Below, in pieces: positions 25,387 to 34,925 of a DNA stretch of 64,000 nucleotides (the stretch's first letter is position 1; every line of letters starts with the position of its first letter). Below the pieces are notes generated by a model. That model ran no database searches, was not told where the DNA came from, and saw only the letters and a program-made list of their open reading frames with translations. The stretch is from [Zimmermannella] faecalis ATCC 13722 (GTDB lineage Bacteria > Actinomycetota > Actinomycetes > Actinomycetales > Microbacteriaceae): positions 214,774 to 278,773 of the forward strand of contig NZ_KB907076.1 of assembly GCF_000381765.1 (NCBI RefSeq), given 5' to 3'. Made by a program: the position numbers and the translations under genes.

Positions 25387-26985
25387 TTACGTCCAGGCGG
25401 GCACGAGGAATCCGAGCGCGACGAGCTCGCGCACGTCGGCAAGCACCGACGTGAGCAGCTCGGCCTCGTCTACCTCGAGCAGCGCCGCGATCGCGACGAG
25501 AATCTGCCGCGCCGTGAGGTCGCCGTCGCAGACCGACACGAACGACGAGAGCTCGGTCGACTCGGGGAACGTGCGGCGGAAACCGCCGCCCTGCCGCAGC
25601 AGAATCGCCGACGGGTCGGGGTTACCGGGCAGCGTCCAGCGCTCCTCGGTGACGTCGGGGGCGACGAGGAACGTCTCGTCGGCGAGGTCGGCGTCGTCAC
25701 GCTCGCGCAGCCAGTCGTCGGCGTCGAAGGTGTCGCGGATCCGCGCCCCGAGCGGCTGCTCGAGCTGGTGCGGCAGCACCTCGAAGCGGCGCACCGCGTC
25801 ATGACCGGCCGCGGCCTCGGCCGGGCGGTGCAGCAGCAGCTGGCCCATCCCGACCGACTCGACGGCGCGCGACGCGAAGTCGTCGAGGTAGCGGGCGAAC
25901 TGGTCTCGCCAGCTCTCAAGCTCACGGTTCTCGGCGGCGTCCTTCAGCCACATGTCGGCGTAGTCGATCGGTTCGGCGCGCTCGCGCTCGACCACCCAGA
26001 GGTCGGTCGCGGCGTCGGGCCACGACTCGAGGCGCGTGTGCCAGGTCGCGTCGCCCTCGTGCACCTCCCAGTTGCCGAGCATGACCGCGATGCCGCCCGG
26101 CGCGAGGTGGGCGCCGAGGCCGCGGATCAGCTCCTCGACGAGCCGGTCACCGGGGCGGCCTCCGTCGCGATACGTGTACTGGTCGCTCGCGCCCTCGCCG
26201 TCGCGGCGGGGCGTGATGACGAACGGCGGGTTCGTCACGACGAGGTCGAACTCCTCGCCCGCGACGGGGTCGAGCAGGTCGCCGACGCGCAGCGAGACGC
26301 GCGCGTCGAGGTCGGCCGCGTCGAGGCCGAGCGCCGGGGCGTTGAGCAGCAGGTTGAAGCGCGCGAACTCGATCGCGCGCGCCGAGATGTCGGTGGCGAC
26401 CACGAAGTCGACGTGCTGCAGCAGGTGCATTGTCTGCACGCCCATCCCCACCCCGAGGTCGAGCGCGCGGGCGACCGGCTGGCGGGGCGTGAGCTGCGCG
26501 AGGTTCGTCGTGGCGGGGCCGATGCCGACGACGTGGTCGCGGCGCAGCGGCTGATCGGCCGGCACCTGCAGGCCGCCGAGGTCGCTCGCGACGAAGAGGT
26601 CGACCGTGTCGTCGCCCGAGGCGACCGCGTAGGGCCGAATGTCGAAGCGGCAGGCAACGCGGCCGGCGGCGTCGGGCGCCTCGAGGATGCCCGCGGCGGC
26701 GAGGTCGTCGGCGGCCGGGAGGTCGGCGGCGGGCACCGGCTCGGCGAGCAGGAACAGCCGCACGAGCGCCGCGAGCGGCGGGTTCTTGTCGGCGTCGCGG
26801 GCGAGCGCGACGCTCGCGGGCACGAGCAGGTCGCGGTGCAGGGCGGCGGCCGCGTCGGGGCCGATCAGCGCCTCGACGCCGTCGACCGTGTAGCCGGCGT
26901 CGGTGAGGGCGGCGCGGATGCGGTCGAGTCGCGCCTGGTCGTCGGTCGCGGGGGCGTCGGCGGGATTATCGAACTGCGAAGTCAC
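25387..26985 (-). CDS. Class I SAM methyltransferase, N5-glutamine (PrmC/HemK-like) type
   Basis: A 532-residue protein. The central methyltransferase domain (about 150-340) has the SAM-binding ARALDLGVGMGVQTMHLL, the acidic VVATDISARAIEFARFN and the catalytic VVTNPPFVIT (NPPF), which places it with enzymes that methylate glutamine side chains or nucleic-acid bases. N- and C-terminal wings of about 150 residues each match the actinobacterial 'DUF7059/DUF7782' architecture around this domain. The target is unknown. Its end overlaps the next start: ATGA shared with the flavin oxidoreductase gene. Confidence 0.82.
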   Translation of the reverse strand: MTSQFDNPADAPATDDQARLDRIRAALTDAGYTVDGVEALIGPDAAAALHRDLLVPASVALARDADKNPPLAALVRLFLLAEPVPAADLPAADDLAAAGILEAPDAAGRVACRFDIRPYAVASGDDTVDLFVASDLGGLQVPADQPLRRDHVVGIGPATTNLAQLTPRQPVARALDLGVGMGVQTMHLLQHVDFVVATDISARAIEFARFNLLLNAPALGLDAADLDARVSLRVGDLLDPVAGEEFDLVVTNPPFVITPRRDGEGASDQYTYRDGGRPGDRLVEELIRGLGAHLAPGGIAVMLGNWEVHEGDATWHTRLESWPDAATDLWVVERERAEPIDYADMWLKDAAENRELESWRDQFARYLDDFASRAVESVGMGQLLLHRPAEAAAGHDAVRRFEVLPHQLEQPLGARIRDTFDADDWLRERDDADLADETFLVAPDVTEERWTLPGNPDPSAILLRQGGGFRRTFPESTELSSFVSVCDGDLTARQILVAIAALLEVDEAELLTSVLADVRELVALGFLVPAWT

Positions 26986-28016
26986 TCGTTCATTGTTGCA
27001 GCCGCGGGGAGCTCGAACTCGGCCGCGAGGTCGTCGACCGACCGCTGGCGCGTCGGCAGGTCGTAGCCGTTCGGCTGCACGATGAGCTCGTCGGCACCCG
27101 TCACCTGCACGAGCCGGCGCAGGCCGTCGGCGACGAGGTCGGCGGGGCCGACGTACTGGCTGCCGCTCGCGCGGTGCCAGATGTCGGCGTTTACGACACG
27201 CTGCGAGAACGTCGCCGCGTCGTCGGGCGACATGGTCGGACCGATGTTGCCGGCGAACAGCTGGTACTTGAACACGCGCGTCGGTAGGTCGAGGCGGCGC
27301 GCCTCGTCGAGCGAGTCGGCGACGAGCACCGACGCCGACACCATCGCCTTCGGCTCGCTGAGGCGCGCCGAAGGGCGGAAGTGCTCGCGGTAGTGGTCGA
27401 GTGCCTCGACGGCGTTGCCGTTCATCGCGAAGTGGTTCGCGTACGAGTACGCCATGCCGAGCATGCCCGCGAGCTCGGCCGAGTAGAGGCTCGAGCCGAG
27501 CAGCCAGATGTCGGGCACGTTCGCGACGTCGGCGGCCGCGCGCAGCTTCGTGAACAGTTCGGCGTCGATCTCTTCGTGCACGTCGCCGAGGTAGCCCGCG
27601 AGCTCGAGCACGTCGGAGGGGTACCGGTCGACCGTCTCACGCGACATGTCGCGGCGCAGCGCCCGCGCCGTAATCGGGTCGGTGCCGGGCGCTCGCCCGA
27701 GGCCGATGTCGACGCGGCCCGGGTACATCCCCTCGAGCAGCGCGAACTGCTCGGCGATCACGAGCGGCGAGTGGTTCGGCAGCATGACGCCGCCCGAGCC
27801 GAGGCGAATGCGGCTCGTGCCCTCGCCGAGGTGCGCGAGCGCGACGGCCGGCGACGTCGAGGCGATCGCGCCCGAGTTGTGGTGCTCAGCCACCCAGTAC
27901 CGCGAGTAGCCGAGCGCATCCGCCCGCCGCACGAGCGCGCGCGAGTCGGCGAGCGCCTCGGCGAGCGTCTGGGTGGCGTTGAGCGGAATGAGGTCGAGCA
28001 CCGAGATCGCAGTCAT
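26982..28016 (-). CDS. LLM class flavin-dependent oxidoreductase (luciferase-like)
   Basis: A 344-residue bacterial-luciferase-like monooxygenase from the ATG at 28016 (MTAISVLDLIPLNATQT). YSRYWVAEHHNSGAIASTSP and IRLGSGGVMLPNHSPLVIAEQF are the family signature for the FMN-binding barrel, and GRVDIGLGRAPGTD follows. It fits the 'MsnO8' group of single-subunit enzymes. The gene lies upstream of the methyltransferase and shares an ATGA with it, so the two are translationally coupled. Substrate unknown. Confidence 0.88.
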   Translation of the reverse strand: MTAISVLDLIPLNATQTLAEALADSRALVRRADALGYSRYWVAEHHNSGAIASTSPAVALAHLGEGTSRIRLGSGGVMLPNHSPLVIAEQFALLEGMYPGRVDIGLGRAPGTDPITARALRRDMSRETVDRYPSDVLELAGYLGDVHEEIDAELFTKLRAAADVANVPDIWLLGSSLYSAELAGMLGMAYSYANHFAMNGNAVEALDHYREHFRPSARLSEPKAMVSASVLVADSLDEARRLDLPTRVFKYQLFAGNIGPTMSPDDAATFSQRVVNADIWHRASGSQYVGPADLVADGLRRLVQVTGADELIVQPNGYDLPTRQRSVDDLAAEFELPAAATMNE

Positions 28017-28150
28017 ATCGGCTGCAACGCGCGGGGGTGATCGGTCATTCCGGCGCACGATGCGCGCCGCCCGGTTTTCGGAGCAAGATCAACTTGGGCA
28101 CAATGGAACAACCCGCGGCCGCCCAGCCGGTCGCGCAAGAAGGGACCCAC

Positions 28151-29230
28151 ATGCGCGCATCCCGCCGACTCCGCAGCCGCGCGGCGCTCGCCGCGGCGAT
28201 CGCGTTTGCCGTCGCCGCGTTGACCGGATGCGCGGTCACGAACGTAGACGCCGAGGCCTCGGGCAACGGGTACTCGCCGTTCCTCCCCGAGGTGCACAGC
28301 GACGACTCGGGCCTGCGCCAGGAGTTCGAGGCGACGCCGCAGGAGTCGCACGAGTTCTGGAGCGACCCCGAGAACCGCGACAACGCCGAGGGTATGGACT
28401 TCCAGACGCCCGACAACGGTCTGCCGCCGGGGCCCGGCGACTCGGCGACGGGCGCCTACCTGCCCGCCACCGAGGCGATGCCCCAGAGCCCGCAGGGCTA
28501 CGGCGAGGTGGCCCAGGCCGAGATCTTCGACCGCAACGGGCTCGGCGCCTCGACGTTCGGCCGGCTCTACTTCACGTTCGACGGCGGCGACACGTACGTC
28601 TGCTCGGCGACCGTCGTGAACTCGACGTCGGGCAGCATCGTCGCAACGGCCGCGCACTGCGTCGCCGAGACCGACGGCTCGGGCAAGCTCGCGCAGTCGG
28701 TGTACTTCATTCCGGGCGACCGCGATAACGGTCGCGAGGCGCCGTACGGCACGTGGGCCGCGACCGAGATGGTCGTGCCGCAGGAGTTCATCGACAACGC
28801 GATCACCGACGACCAGGGCCGGCTCACCTCTGAGGAGGGCTGGAACTACGACTTCGCCTTCATCAAGATGGAGGAGCAGAACGGCCAGACGATTCAGGAG
28901 GTCACGGGCGCGCAGGGCATCGCCTTCGGCATCCCCGTCGACTACCTCACGCAGGTCGGGTATCCGTCGGCGAACCCGTACGACGGCACCGAGGAGTACA
29001 TGTGCGCCTCGACCGAGTTCAGCTCGAACTGGCAGGGCGGATACGCGCACGACTGCACGATGACGCAGGGGTCGTCGGGCGGTGGCTGGCTCGCCGACTA
29101 CGACTCCGCGACCGGCACGGGCTACGTCGTTGGCGTGACCTCGACGGTCGACGAGCTGCGGGGCACGGCGAACACGCCCGTACTCGGGCAGACGGCGCTC
29201 GATCTCTACACCGACCTCGATCAGGGATAG
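28151..29230 (+). CDS. Lipoprotein trypsin/V8-like serine protease
   Basis: A 359-residue secreted protease from the ATG at 28151 (RBS AAGAAGGGA); an upstream in-frame start would add 38 residues before the signal peptide. The signal peptide ends in a lipobox, AALTGC, so the protein is tethered to the outer face of the membrane. The triad is visible: VATAAHCVAE (His), YDFAFIKM (Asp) and MTQGSSGGGWL (Ser, GxSGG). It belongs to the trypsin-like peptidases of the Glu-specific V8 type. Two further envelope genes follow closely (5 bp and 19 bp), suggesting one operon. Confidence 0.87.
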   Translation: MRASRRLRSRAALAAAIAFAVAALTGCAVTNVDAEASGNGYSPFLPEVHSDDSGLRQEFEATPQESHEFWSDPENRDNAEGMDFQTPDNGLPPGPGDSATGAYLPATEAMPQSPQGYGEVAQAEIFDRNGLGASTFGRLYFTFDGGDTYVCSATVVNSTSGSIVATAAHCVAETDGSGKLAQSVYFIPGDRDNGREAPYGTWAATEMVVPQEFIDNAITDDQGRLTSEEGWNYDFAFIKMEEQNGQTIQEVTGAQGIAFGIPVDYLTQVGYPSANPYDGTEEYMCASTEFSSNWQGGYAHDCTMTQGSSGGGWLADYDSATGTGYVVGVTSTVDELRGTANTPVLGQTALDLYTDLDQG

Positions 29231-29235
29231 CCGCG

Positions 29236-30177
29236 ATGACCCGACGAACGACACTCGCCCGCTCGGCGCGGGCCGCAGCGGCCGGCGCCATCGCCGTGGC
29301 GCTGCTCGCCGGTTGCACGAACCTGCAGGGCTTCGGCATCAACAGCGAGGTGCATCCCTGGGCTGTCGCGAACCACGACGACAAGCTCGCGTACCACGAG
29401 GATGCGGGCGACGCCCTGCTCAACCTCGACACGACGAGCGGCATCGCGGCGCTCCCGTCGTTCCAGGCCGTCGGCTACCACCACGTCGAGTCGAACGACA
29501 CGGCGATTCACATGGAGTACGAGACCTCGGTCGACGGCGAGAGCTACGTGTCGCAGCTCCACACAAACGTCGAGGGCCACTCGTTCGACCAGTCGCACCG
29601 CGAGGGCGACCCGTCGACGTACTACCTGCTCGGCGACGCGGTAAAGGCGACCGTGAGCGACGGGAACAGCTGGGTGCAGGTGCCGCTCGGCGACCTCGAC
29701 CGGCGGAACACCCCCGAGAACGTCTGCCAGCTGTTCGCCGTGTCGTACACCTGCGCGCTCATCGACGCGTGGAACGCGTCGCGCGAGCAGCTCGACACGC
29801 TCCCCGTCGAGCTGTCGCGGGCCGAGGACGGCAGCCAGCACTTCACGACCGCCGTGACGTACGCGTCGCTCGTCGAGATCGGGCTGATCTCGAGCGGCTT
29901 CGAGCAGTATTCGAGCGACGAGACGAACGACACGCTGATTCCGATGCACCTCTGGGTGACGGCCGACGGCCTCGTGAACAAGGTCGAGATCAACGGCGTG
30001 ATCGCCGACGCGGCCGGCAACGAGCTCGCGCTCCAGATCGGCTACGAGATCACCTCGCAGCAGGCGTCGTCAGAGATGCAGCCGGTGGCCCCCGACGACA
30101 TTCCCGACGACGACGTCTACCGCATCACGACACAGCAGCAGCTCGACGCCTTCCTGCAAGCGCTCGGTGAGGTCTAG
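29236..30177 (+). CDS. Lipoprotein of unknown function
   Basis: A 313-residue protein with a basic N-terminus, hydrophobic stretch (AAAAGAIAVALLAGC) and lipobox LLAGC, so it is lipid-anchored. The mature part is about 290 residues with alternating polar and hydrophobic strands (DTAIHMEYETSVDGESYVSQ, NKVEINGVIADAAGNELALQ), reminiscent of the LppX/LprG-type half-barrels that carry lipids, but no clear family signature was recognised. Two cysteines (NVCQLFAVSYTCAL) could form a disulfide. Lies 5 bp after the protease gene. Confidence 0.75.
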   Translation: MTRRTTLARSARAAAAGAIAVALLAGCTNLQGFGINSEVHPWAVANHDDKLAYHEDAGDALLNLDTTSGIAALPSFQAVGYHHVESNDTAIHMEYETSVDGESYVSQLHTNVEGHSFDQSHREGDPSTYYLLGDAVKATVSDGNSWVQVPLGDLDRRNTPENVCQLFAVSYTCALIDAWNASREQLDTLPVELSRAEDGSQHFTTAVTYASLVEIGLISSGFEQYSSDETNDTLIPMHLWVTADGLVNKVEINGVIADAAGNELALQIGYEITSQQASSEMQPVAPDDIPDDDVYRITTQQQLDAFLQALGEV

Positions 30178-30196
30178 CAGGGCGAAACGAGGAACC

Positions 30197-30931
30197 ATGA
30201 ACGAGACGCACGACGAGAACCAGCCCCGCGAGCAGCAGACACCCAGCGAGCAGGATGCGCCCCGCGAGCAGCCGGCGCAGGCCGAGTTCCCGAAGCTGCC
30301 GCCGCTCGCGCAGTCGGCGCCGCAGCCGCAGCAGCAGCCGCAGGCCCAGCAACCCCAGCGCCCCTACGGCGTGCCCGAGACCGGCTACCGCGAGCGCCCG
30401 CAGCACGCGCAGCAGTCGCTCCACGCCGACCGCATCGCGCAGCATCCCGACCAGCACGGGCCGTCGTTCTCGAGCCAGCTCGGCCCGTCGGCCGCGAACT
30501 CGCGGTTCTCGCACCAGCCCGGCCAGGCGCATCCGGGTCAGCAGCCCGGCCAGCAGCCCTACGGCCCCGCGCCGCAGCAGGCGCCGCACTCGGCCGGTTC
30601 GCGCCCCGCGAAGCCGCGGCGCGGCAGCCGAGCGACGCCGTGGCTCATCATCGCGCTGCCGATCATGCTCGTCGTCGGCGCGGTCGCGGGCTACATGCTC
30701 GCGACGAACTACAACTCGTTCGACAACCAGGCGGTCGAGGATGCGGTGGCGAACGTACTCCGCACCGACTACGGCATGAGCGACCTGCGCTCGGTCGACT
30801 GCCCGAACTGGATCAAGGTCGAACAGGGCGACTCGTTCCAGTGCGAGTTCCAGTACGCGGGCGGCACGCAGACCGTCACGGTCACGCAGGGCTCGCAGTC
30901 GGGCCAGCTCGTCGTCGGCGCGCCGGAATAG
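30197..30931 (+). CDS. DUF4333 single-pass membrane protein
   Basis: A 244-residue protein with a 150-residue Gln/Pro-rich cytoplasmic N-terminus, one membrane helix (TPWLIIALPIMLVVGAVAGYML, about 152-173) and an extracellular DUF4333 domain with the conserved cysteine pair (SVDCPNWIKVEQGDSFQCEF). This domain is an actinobacterial envelope module of unknown role. RBS CGAGGA precedes the ATG. Third gene of the protease-lipoprotein group. Confidence 0.8.
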   Translation: MNETHDENQPREQQTPSEQDAPREQPAQAEFPKLPPLAQSAPQPQQQPQAQQPQRPYGVPETGYRERPQHAQQSLHADRIAQHPDQHGPSFSSQLGPSAANSRFSHQPGQAHPGQQPGQQPYGPAPQQAPHSAGSRPAKPRRGSRATPWLIIALPIMLVVGAVAGYMLATNYNSFDNQAVEDAVANVLRTDYGMSDLRSVDCPNWIKVEQGDSFQCEFQYAGGTQTVTVTQGSQSGQLVVGAPE

Positions 30932-30942
30932 CGGCAGCGAAC

Positions 30943-31335
30943 TCAGCCGCGCGGGCCGAACTCGTCGCCGGGGAGTCGGCCGCGCAGGCGGTCGAGCTCC
31001 CGGCGCTCTCGCTTTGTCGGGCGGCCCGCGCCGCGGTCGCGCAGAATCGGCGCGGGGCGCTCCTCGCGCGCCGGCGACGGCGGCGTGAGGTCGTCGAAGT
31101 AGCGGGCGGCGTCGGCCGCACTCCCCCGCCGCGTCCCGAGCCCCGTCACGCGGTAGACGCGGTCGAAGCCGTGGAGGCGCACCCGCACCTCGTCACCGAC
31201 GCGTACGGGCTGGGCCGCCTTCGCCGCCGTGCCGTTGAGCTTCACGTGCCCGGCACGGCAGGCCGCGGTCGCCTGACTGCGGGTCTTCGCGAGCCTCGCG
31301 GCCCACACCCACGCGTCGATGCGCACCGAATCCAT
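30943..31335 (-). CDS. S4-domain RNA-binding protein (Hsp15/HslR-like)
   Basis: A 130-residue protein from the ATG at 31335 (MDSVRIDAWVW). The S4 domain shows VRIDAWVWAARLAKTRSQATAACRAGHVKLNG and VRVGDEVRVRL when read in pieces; it binds structured RNA. The basic C-terminus (GRPTKRERRELDRLRGRLPG) matches the RPTKRDRR tail of Hsp15-like proteins, which rescue stalled 50S subunits in E. coli. Convergent with the DUF4333 gene, 11 bp apart. Confidence 0.88.
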   Translation of the reverse strand: MDSVRIDAWVWAARLAKTRSQATAACRAGHVKLNGTAAKAAQPVRVGDEVRVRLHGFDRVYRVTGLGTRRGSAADAARYFDDLTPPSPAREERPAPILRDRGAGRPTKRERRELDRLRGRLPGDEFGPRG

Positions 31336-31345
31336 GCCGGCCAGC

Positions 31346-32542
31346 TTATCCGCCCACAACCCCGCCAAACGCGAGGCCGAGCAGGTAGGTGACCGCCGCC
31401 GCGCCGTAGCCGATGAGCAGCTGACGCAGCGCGCGCTTCCAGGGAGCGGCGCCCGAGAGCACGCCGACAACGCCGCCCGTCACGAGCAGCGCGAGGCCGA
31501 CGATGGCCGCCGCGAGAATCACGGCGGGCGTGCCGTGCATGCCGAAGATCCAGGGCAGCACGGGAATCACGGCGCCGCCCGCGAAGAAGAGGAAGCTCGA
31601 GAGTGCGGCGCGCATCGGCGTGCCGATCTCCTCGTACTCGTCGGCCGTCGGCGCGGGGTCGGGCTCGACCGGCTCAGCGGTGGGCTCGGCGAGTGCAGGC
31701 TCGGCGGGCTCGGGCAGTTCGGTCGCCGCGGTGGGCCCGTGCCCGTGCACGATGAGCGTCTCGGTCGCCTTTCGCTGCGCCTCGTCGGCGCTCATCCCCC
31801 GTGCCCGGTAGACGAGCGCGAGCTCGTTCTCGTTCATGTCGAGGGCCGGAATCTTGCGGTCGGTATCGGGGTTCGGGGTCGAGGCGTGCAGCAGCTCGCG
31901 CTGGCTCGACACCGAGACGTACTCGCCCGCCGCCATCGACAGCGCGCCAGCGAGCAGGCCCGAGATGCCCGTCGCGAGCACGTAGCCCGCGGGCACGCCC
32001 GTCGCTCCGACGCCGAGCACGAGCGCCAGGTTCGAGACGAGGCCGTCGTTCGCGCCGAACACCGCCGCGCGGAACGTGCCGCTCATCCGCGCCCGCGAGC
32101 GCGTCGCGAGCGAGCGCACGACCTCGGCGTGCACGGCCTCGTCGGCATCCATCTGGTCGGTCGCGTCGGGGTCGTCGGCGTACGGCGAGCGCGCCTCGGC
32201 GTTCTGCATGAGCGCGAGCGTGAACACCGAGCCGAAGCTGCGGGCGAACAGGGCGAGCAGGCGGGTCTGGAAGTCGGGGCGCACGCGCTTCTCCGCGTGG
32301 TCGCCGAGCTTGTCGAGCCAGTGCTGCTCGTGCCGGCCCTCGGCGGCGGCGATCGCCAACAGGATGCGTCGCTCCTCGCCGCGGCGCTTGCTCGCGAGGG
32401 CACGGTACGTGGCCTGCTCGGCGCGCTCGTTCGCGAGGTGGCGGCGCCACCGGCGAATGTCGGCGCGGGTGGGGTCGGGACGAGTGGTGATGCGGTGCGG
32501 CACGATGCTCCTCACGTCGCCGCTCGACGAGCGACGAACCAA
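31346..32542 (-). CDS. Rubrerythrin-VIT1/CCC1 fusion, iron or manganese transporter
   Basis: A 398-residue fusion. The N-terminal helices (about 30-150) form a ferritin-like metal-binding domain with ANERAEQATYRAL, ERRILLAIAAAEGRHEQHW and DADEAVHAEVV. The VIT1/CCC1 transporter follows: FGANDGLVSNLALVLGVG, GALSMAAGEYVSVSSQREL and a C-terminal helix pair (FFAGGAVIPVLPWIFG, LLIGYGAAAVTYLLGLAFGG). A linker rich in Pro/Glu (260-300) divides the transporter halves. Such proteins export or sequester Fe(II)/Mn(II). The ferritin gene 1.8 kb away fits iron handling. An internal GTG near 32503 could be the real start. Confidence 0.87.
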   Translation of the reverse strand: MVRRSSSGDVRSIVPHRITTRPDPTRADIRRWRRHLANERAEQATYRALASKRRGEERRILLAIAAAEGRHEQHWLDKLGDHAEKRVRPDFQTRLLALFARSFGSVFTLALMQNAEARSPYADDPDATDQMDADEAVHAEVVRSLATRSRARMSGTFRAAVFGANDGLVSNLALVLGVGATGVPAGYVLATGISGLLAGALSMAAGEYVSVSSQRELLHASTPNPDTDRKIPALDMNENELALVYRARGMSADEAQRKATETLIVHGHGPTAATELPEPAEPALAEPTAEPVEPDPAPTADEYEEIGTPMRAALSSFLFFAGGAVIPVLPWIFGMHGTPAVILAAAIVGLALLVTGGVVGVLSGAAPWKRALRQLLIGYGAAAVTYLLGLAFGGVVGG

Positions 32543-32556
32543 GCGCCCAGTTTACG

Positions 32557-33681
32557 TCAGGCGTCGAGGTCGTGCCCCGCGAGCACGGCGTCTTCGAGGC
32601 GCATGAGCCAACGCCGGTTCGCGGGGAACGGCGAGAGGATGCCGCTGAGGTAGACGAACGTGAGGTCGCGGTCGGGGTCGTGCCAGGCCATCGATGTGTT
32701 CGAGCCGTTGTGCCCGTAGGCGCGCGGGCTCGAGCGCCGGCCGAACGCCGAGGCACGCATGAGGCCGGGGCCCGGATGCCCGAGCTGAAACCCGTTCGAC
32801 CACCACGTCTTCGAGCCCGCGTAGCGATCGAACTCGCCCGCGTTGCTCGGGGCGAGCAGGCCGTCGATCGTGGCGGGCCGCAGCCCGAGCGCGTTGTCGG
32901 TGCGGTGGCGCGGCGCGAACTGCTCGAGCAGGGTTGCGAGGTCGTTCGCGCCGGTCCACACGCCGCCCGCCGGAATCGTCGCCAGCCGCACGCGCGGCGA
33001 CGCGAGCACGGCGCGGGTCGGGAGCATCGTCGGGTCGGTTGCGCGGAACGGCACTGCGCGCCACCGCTCGCTCGCGGGCAGCCTGGCGTAGGTGCCATCG
33101 AGCCCGAGCGGGGTCAGGATGCGCGACTCGAGCAGCGCCTGCAGGTCGCGAATGCCCGTTGCCCCGAACGCGACCTCGGCGAGGATGAAGCCCCACGCGA
33201 GCCACTCGTAACTGGGGCGGCGCTGGGTGTTGCCCGCGGGCATCCGGCTCGGGGCCGCGCGGGCGATGTTGCCGGTCGCCGCGCGCCAGTTCGGCATCGT
33301 CGCGACCTCGACGAAGGTGCCGCCGACGCGCGGCAGTCCCGAGCGGTGCTGGAGCACGTCACGCACCGTGATCGCCCGCTTCTCGGGCGCGTTCGGCGCC
33401 TTCGCCGCGAAGTCGGGCCAGTAGTCGGCGACCGGCGCGTCGACGTCGAGCGCGCCCGCGTCGTGGAGCGTCCAGATGAGGGTCGCGAGCCAGAGCTTCG
33501 ACACCGAGAACGGCCAGAACGCGGCGTGCGGACCGACGCCGAGGCGAGCATCCGCCACCGTTTCGCCGCCTCGGCGCACGAGCAGGTGCGCCGGGCCGCC
33601 CCGCCGCCGCGCGAGCGCGACCGCTGGGGCGAGCCACTGGGGCTCGGTTACCGGCGCGTTAGTCGCCGCGGGAACCCGCAT
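32557..33681 (-). CDS. Beta-lactamase family serine hydrolase
   Basis: A 374-residue member of the class C beta-lactamase/esterase fold. FSVSKLW gives the nucleophile SxxK, SYEWLAWG the tyrosine region and [10 protein letters not shown] the third (HxG) motif. [12 protein letters not shown] is the usual family strand. No signal peptide is seen, so it is probably an esterase or peptide amidase in the cytoplasm and not a resistance enzyme. Its first 23 bp overlap the end of the upstream dcd gene, showing coupled translation. Confidence 0.83.
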   Translation of the reverse strand: MRVPAATNAPVTEPQWLAPAVALARRRGGPAHLLVRRGGETVADARLGVGPHAAFWPFSVSKLWLATLIWTLHDAGALDVDAPVADYWPDFAAKAPNAPEKRAITVRDVLQHRSGLPRVGGTFVEVATMPNWRAATGNIARAAPSRMPAGNTQRRPSYEWLAWGFILAEVAFGATGIRDLQALLESRILTPLGLDGTYARLPASERWRAVPFRATDPTMLPTRAVLASPRVRLATIPAGGVWTGANDLATLLEQFAPRHRTDNALGLRPATIDGLLAPSNAGEFDRYAGSKTWWSNGFQLGHPGPGLMRASAFGRRSSPRAYGHNGSNTSMAWHDPDRDLTFVYLSGILSPFPANRRWLMRLEDAVLAGHDLDA

Positions 33682-34264
33682 CGGTCACCGAAACGTCGAC
33701 GCGCGAGAAGTTCTGGAACGAGCGCGAGGCGGTCGGGCCGCGCTGGCCGAAGTAGCGCGACTGGTACTTCTCGGAGCCGTACGGGGAGTCGGCGGGGGAC
33801 GAGAGCTGGAAGAAGCAGAGCTGGCCGATCTTCATGCCGGGCCAGAGCTTGATCGGCAGCGTCGCGACGTTCGACAGCTCGAGGGTCACGTGACCTTGGA
33901 ACCCCGGGTCGATGAAGCCGGCGGTCGAGTGCGTGAGCAGGCCGAGGCGGCCGAGCGAGCTCTTGCCCTCGAGGCGCGCGGCGACGTCGGTGCCGAGCGT
34001 GACCTGCTCGAAGGTCGACGCGAGCACGAACTCGCCAGGGTGCAGGATGAACGCGGCGTCGGGCTCGATCTCGACGAGGTGAGTCAGCTCGGGCTGCTCC
34101 TCGGCGGGGTCGATGTAGGGATAGTTGTGGTTGTTGAAGAGCCGGAAGTAGCGGTCGAGGCGCACGTCGACGCTCGAGGGTTGGACCGCGTTCGGGTCCC
34201 ACGGGTCGAGGCCGATGCGGCCGGCGTCGACGCCGGCGCGAATGTCGCGGTCGCTGAGCAGCAT
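33659..34264 (-). CDS. dcd: dCTP deaminase, probably bifunctional dUTP-forming/dUMP-forming
   Basis: A 201-residue Dcd. [22 protein letters not shown] is the standard start, [17 protein letters not shown] and [17 protein letters not shown] follow, then the active-site stretch [21 protein letters not shown] and [16 protein letters not shown]. The C-terminal lid [11 protein letters not shown] closes over the nucleotide. Actinobacterial enzymes of this type convert dCTP directly to dUMP. The stop codon lies inside the following hydrolase gene. Confidence 0.95.
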   Translation of the reverse strand: MLLSDRDIRAGVDAGRIGLDPWDPNAVQPSSVDVRLDRYFRLFNNHNYPYIDPAEEQPELTHLVEIEPDAAFILHPGEFVLASTFEQVTLGTDVAARLEGKSSLGRLGLLTHSTAGFIDPGFQGHVTLELSNVATLPIKLWPGMKIGQLCFFQLSSPADSPYGSEKYQSRYFGQRGPTASRSFQNFSRVDVSVTDAGSRGD

Positions 34265-34281
34265 GGTGCAAGCGTAGCGCG

Positions 34282-34320
34282 GCGTCGCCCCCGCAGCGGG
34301 GTGGGCTGCGGGGGCGACGC
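34282..34320 (-). terminator. Strong hairpin downstream of ferritin
   Basis: GCGTCGCCCCCGCAG and CTGCGGGGGCGACGC form a perfect 15-bp GC-rich stem with a 9-nt loop, 42 bp after the ferritin stop and just before dcd. No T-tract follows. It most likely ends or stabilises the ferritin transcript. Confidence 0.75.
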
Positions 34321-34362
34321 GACGTTGAGCGGGCGTGCCTGTTGGCTGCCCGATCGAAGATG

Positions 34363-34869
34363 TTACTCGGCGGCCTCGACTGGGCGCGAACCGAGCTGCT
34401 TGTCGAGGCTCAGGATGCCCGAGCCGTCGCCGTCGAGGAGCTCGAGGCGGCCGATGATCTCGCTCACGGTCGACTCCTCCTCGATCTGCTCGTCGAGGAA
34501 CCAGTGGAGCATCGGGCGCGAGTCGATGTCGCCCACCTCGTCGGCGACGCGGTAGAGGTTGCGGATCGACTCCGACACCTTCTCTTCGTGCGCGAGCGAC
34601 GCCTTGAACGCGTCGAGGGCGTTGTCGACCGTGTTGCCGCTGAGTTCGATGGTCTGAATGACGGGGTGCGCGTCGCGGTCAAGCAGGTACTGCGTGAACT
34701 TCTGCGCGTGCTCGACCTCTTCCTCGGCCTGCGCCCAGAACCACTGGGCGAAACCGGTGAGGTCGATGGCCTCCATGTCAGCGGCGAGCTGGCGGTACAC
34801 GAGCGATGCCGTGTATTCGAGGCTGATCTGGTCGTTGATGGCGTCTGCGTACTTCTGGTCGATCTTCAT
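34363..34869 (-). CDS. Ferritin (non-haem iron storage)
   Basis: A 168-residue four-helix ferritin of the FtnA group. [20 protein letters not shown] carries the first ferroxidase glutamate, [16 protein letters not shown] the second and third (ExxH), and [14 protein letters not shown] the fourth helix motif. It stores iron as Fe(III) and protects against iron-driven oxidation. Upstream are a 19-bp palindrome (34926-34944) and a weak DtxR-like site, which may link expression to iron. Confidence 0.92.
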   Translation of the reverse strand: MKIDQKYADAINDQISLEYTASLVYRQLAADMEAIDLTGFAQWFWAQAEEEVEHAQKFTQYLLDRDAHPVIQTIELSGNTVDNALDAFKASLAHEEKVSESIRNLYRVADEVGDIDSRPMLHWFLDEQIEEESTVSEIIGRLELLDGDGSGILSLDKQLGSRPVEAAE

Positions 34870-34909
34870 ACCCGCAACGATAGAACCGCGAATCGGGATC
34901 CGCTAGAAT

Positions 34910-34924
34910 GCTAAGCCTTGCCTC
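34910..34924 (-). promoter_or_regulatory. Weak DtxR/IdeR-like box before ferritin
   Basis: GAGGCAAGGCTTAGC on the minus strand, about 45 bp before the ferritin ATG, keeps the AGGCT core of the DtxR/IdeR consensus (about 10 of 18 positions overall). The match is weak and was considered only because iron regulation is expected here. Confidence 0.25.
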
Positions 34925-34925
34925 T

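Noticed and set aside
32557..33681. Beta-lactamase family gene as an antibiotic-resistance determinant
   Set aside because: No signal peptide and the motifs fit class C-like esterases; resistance cannot be claimed.
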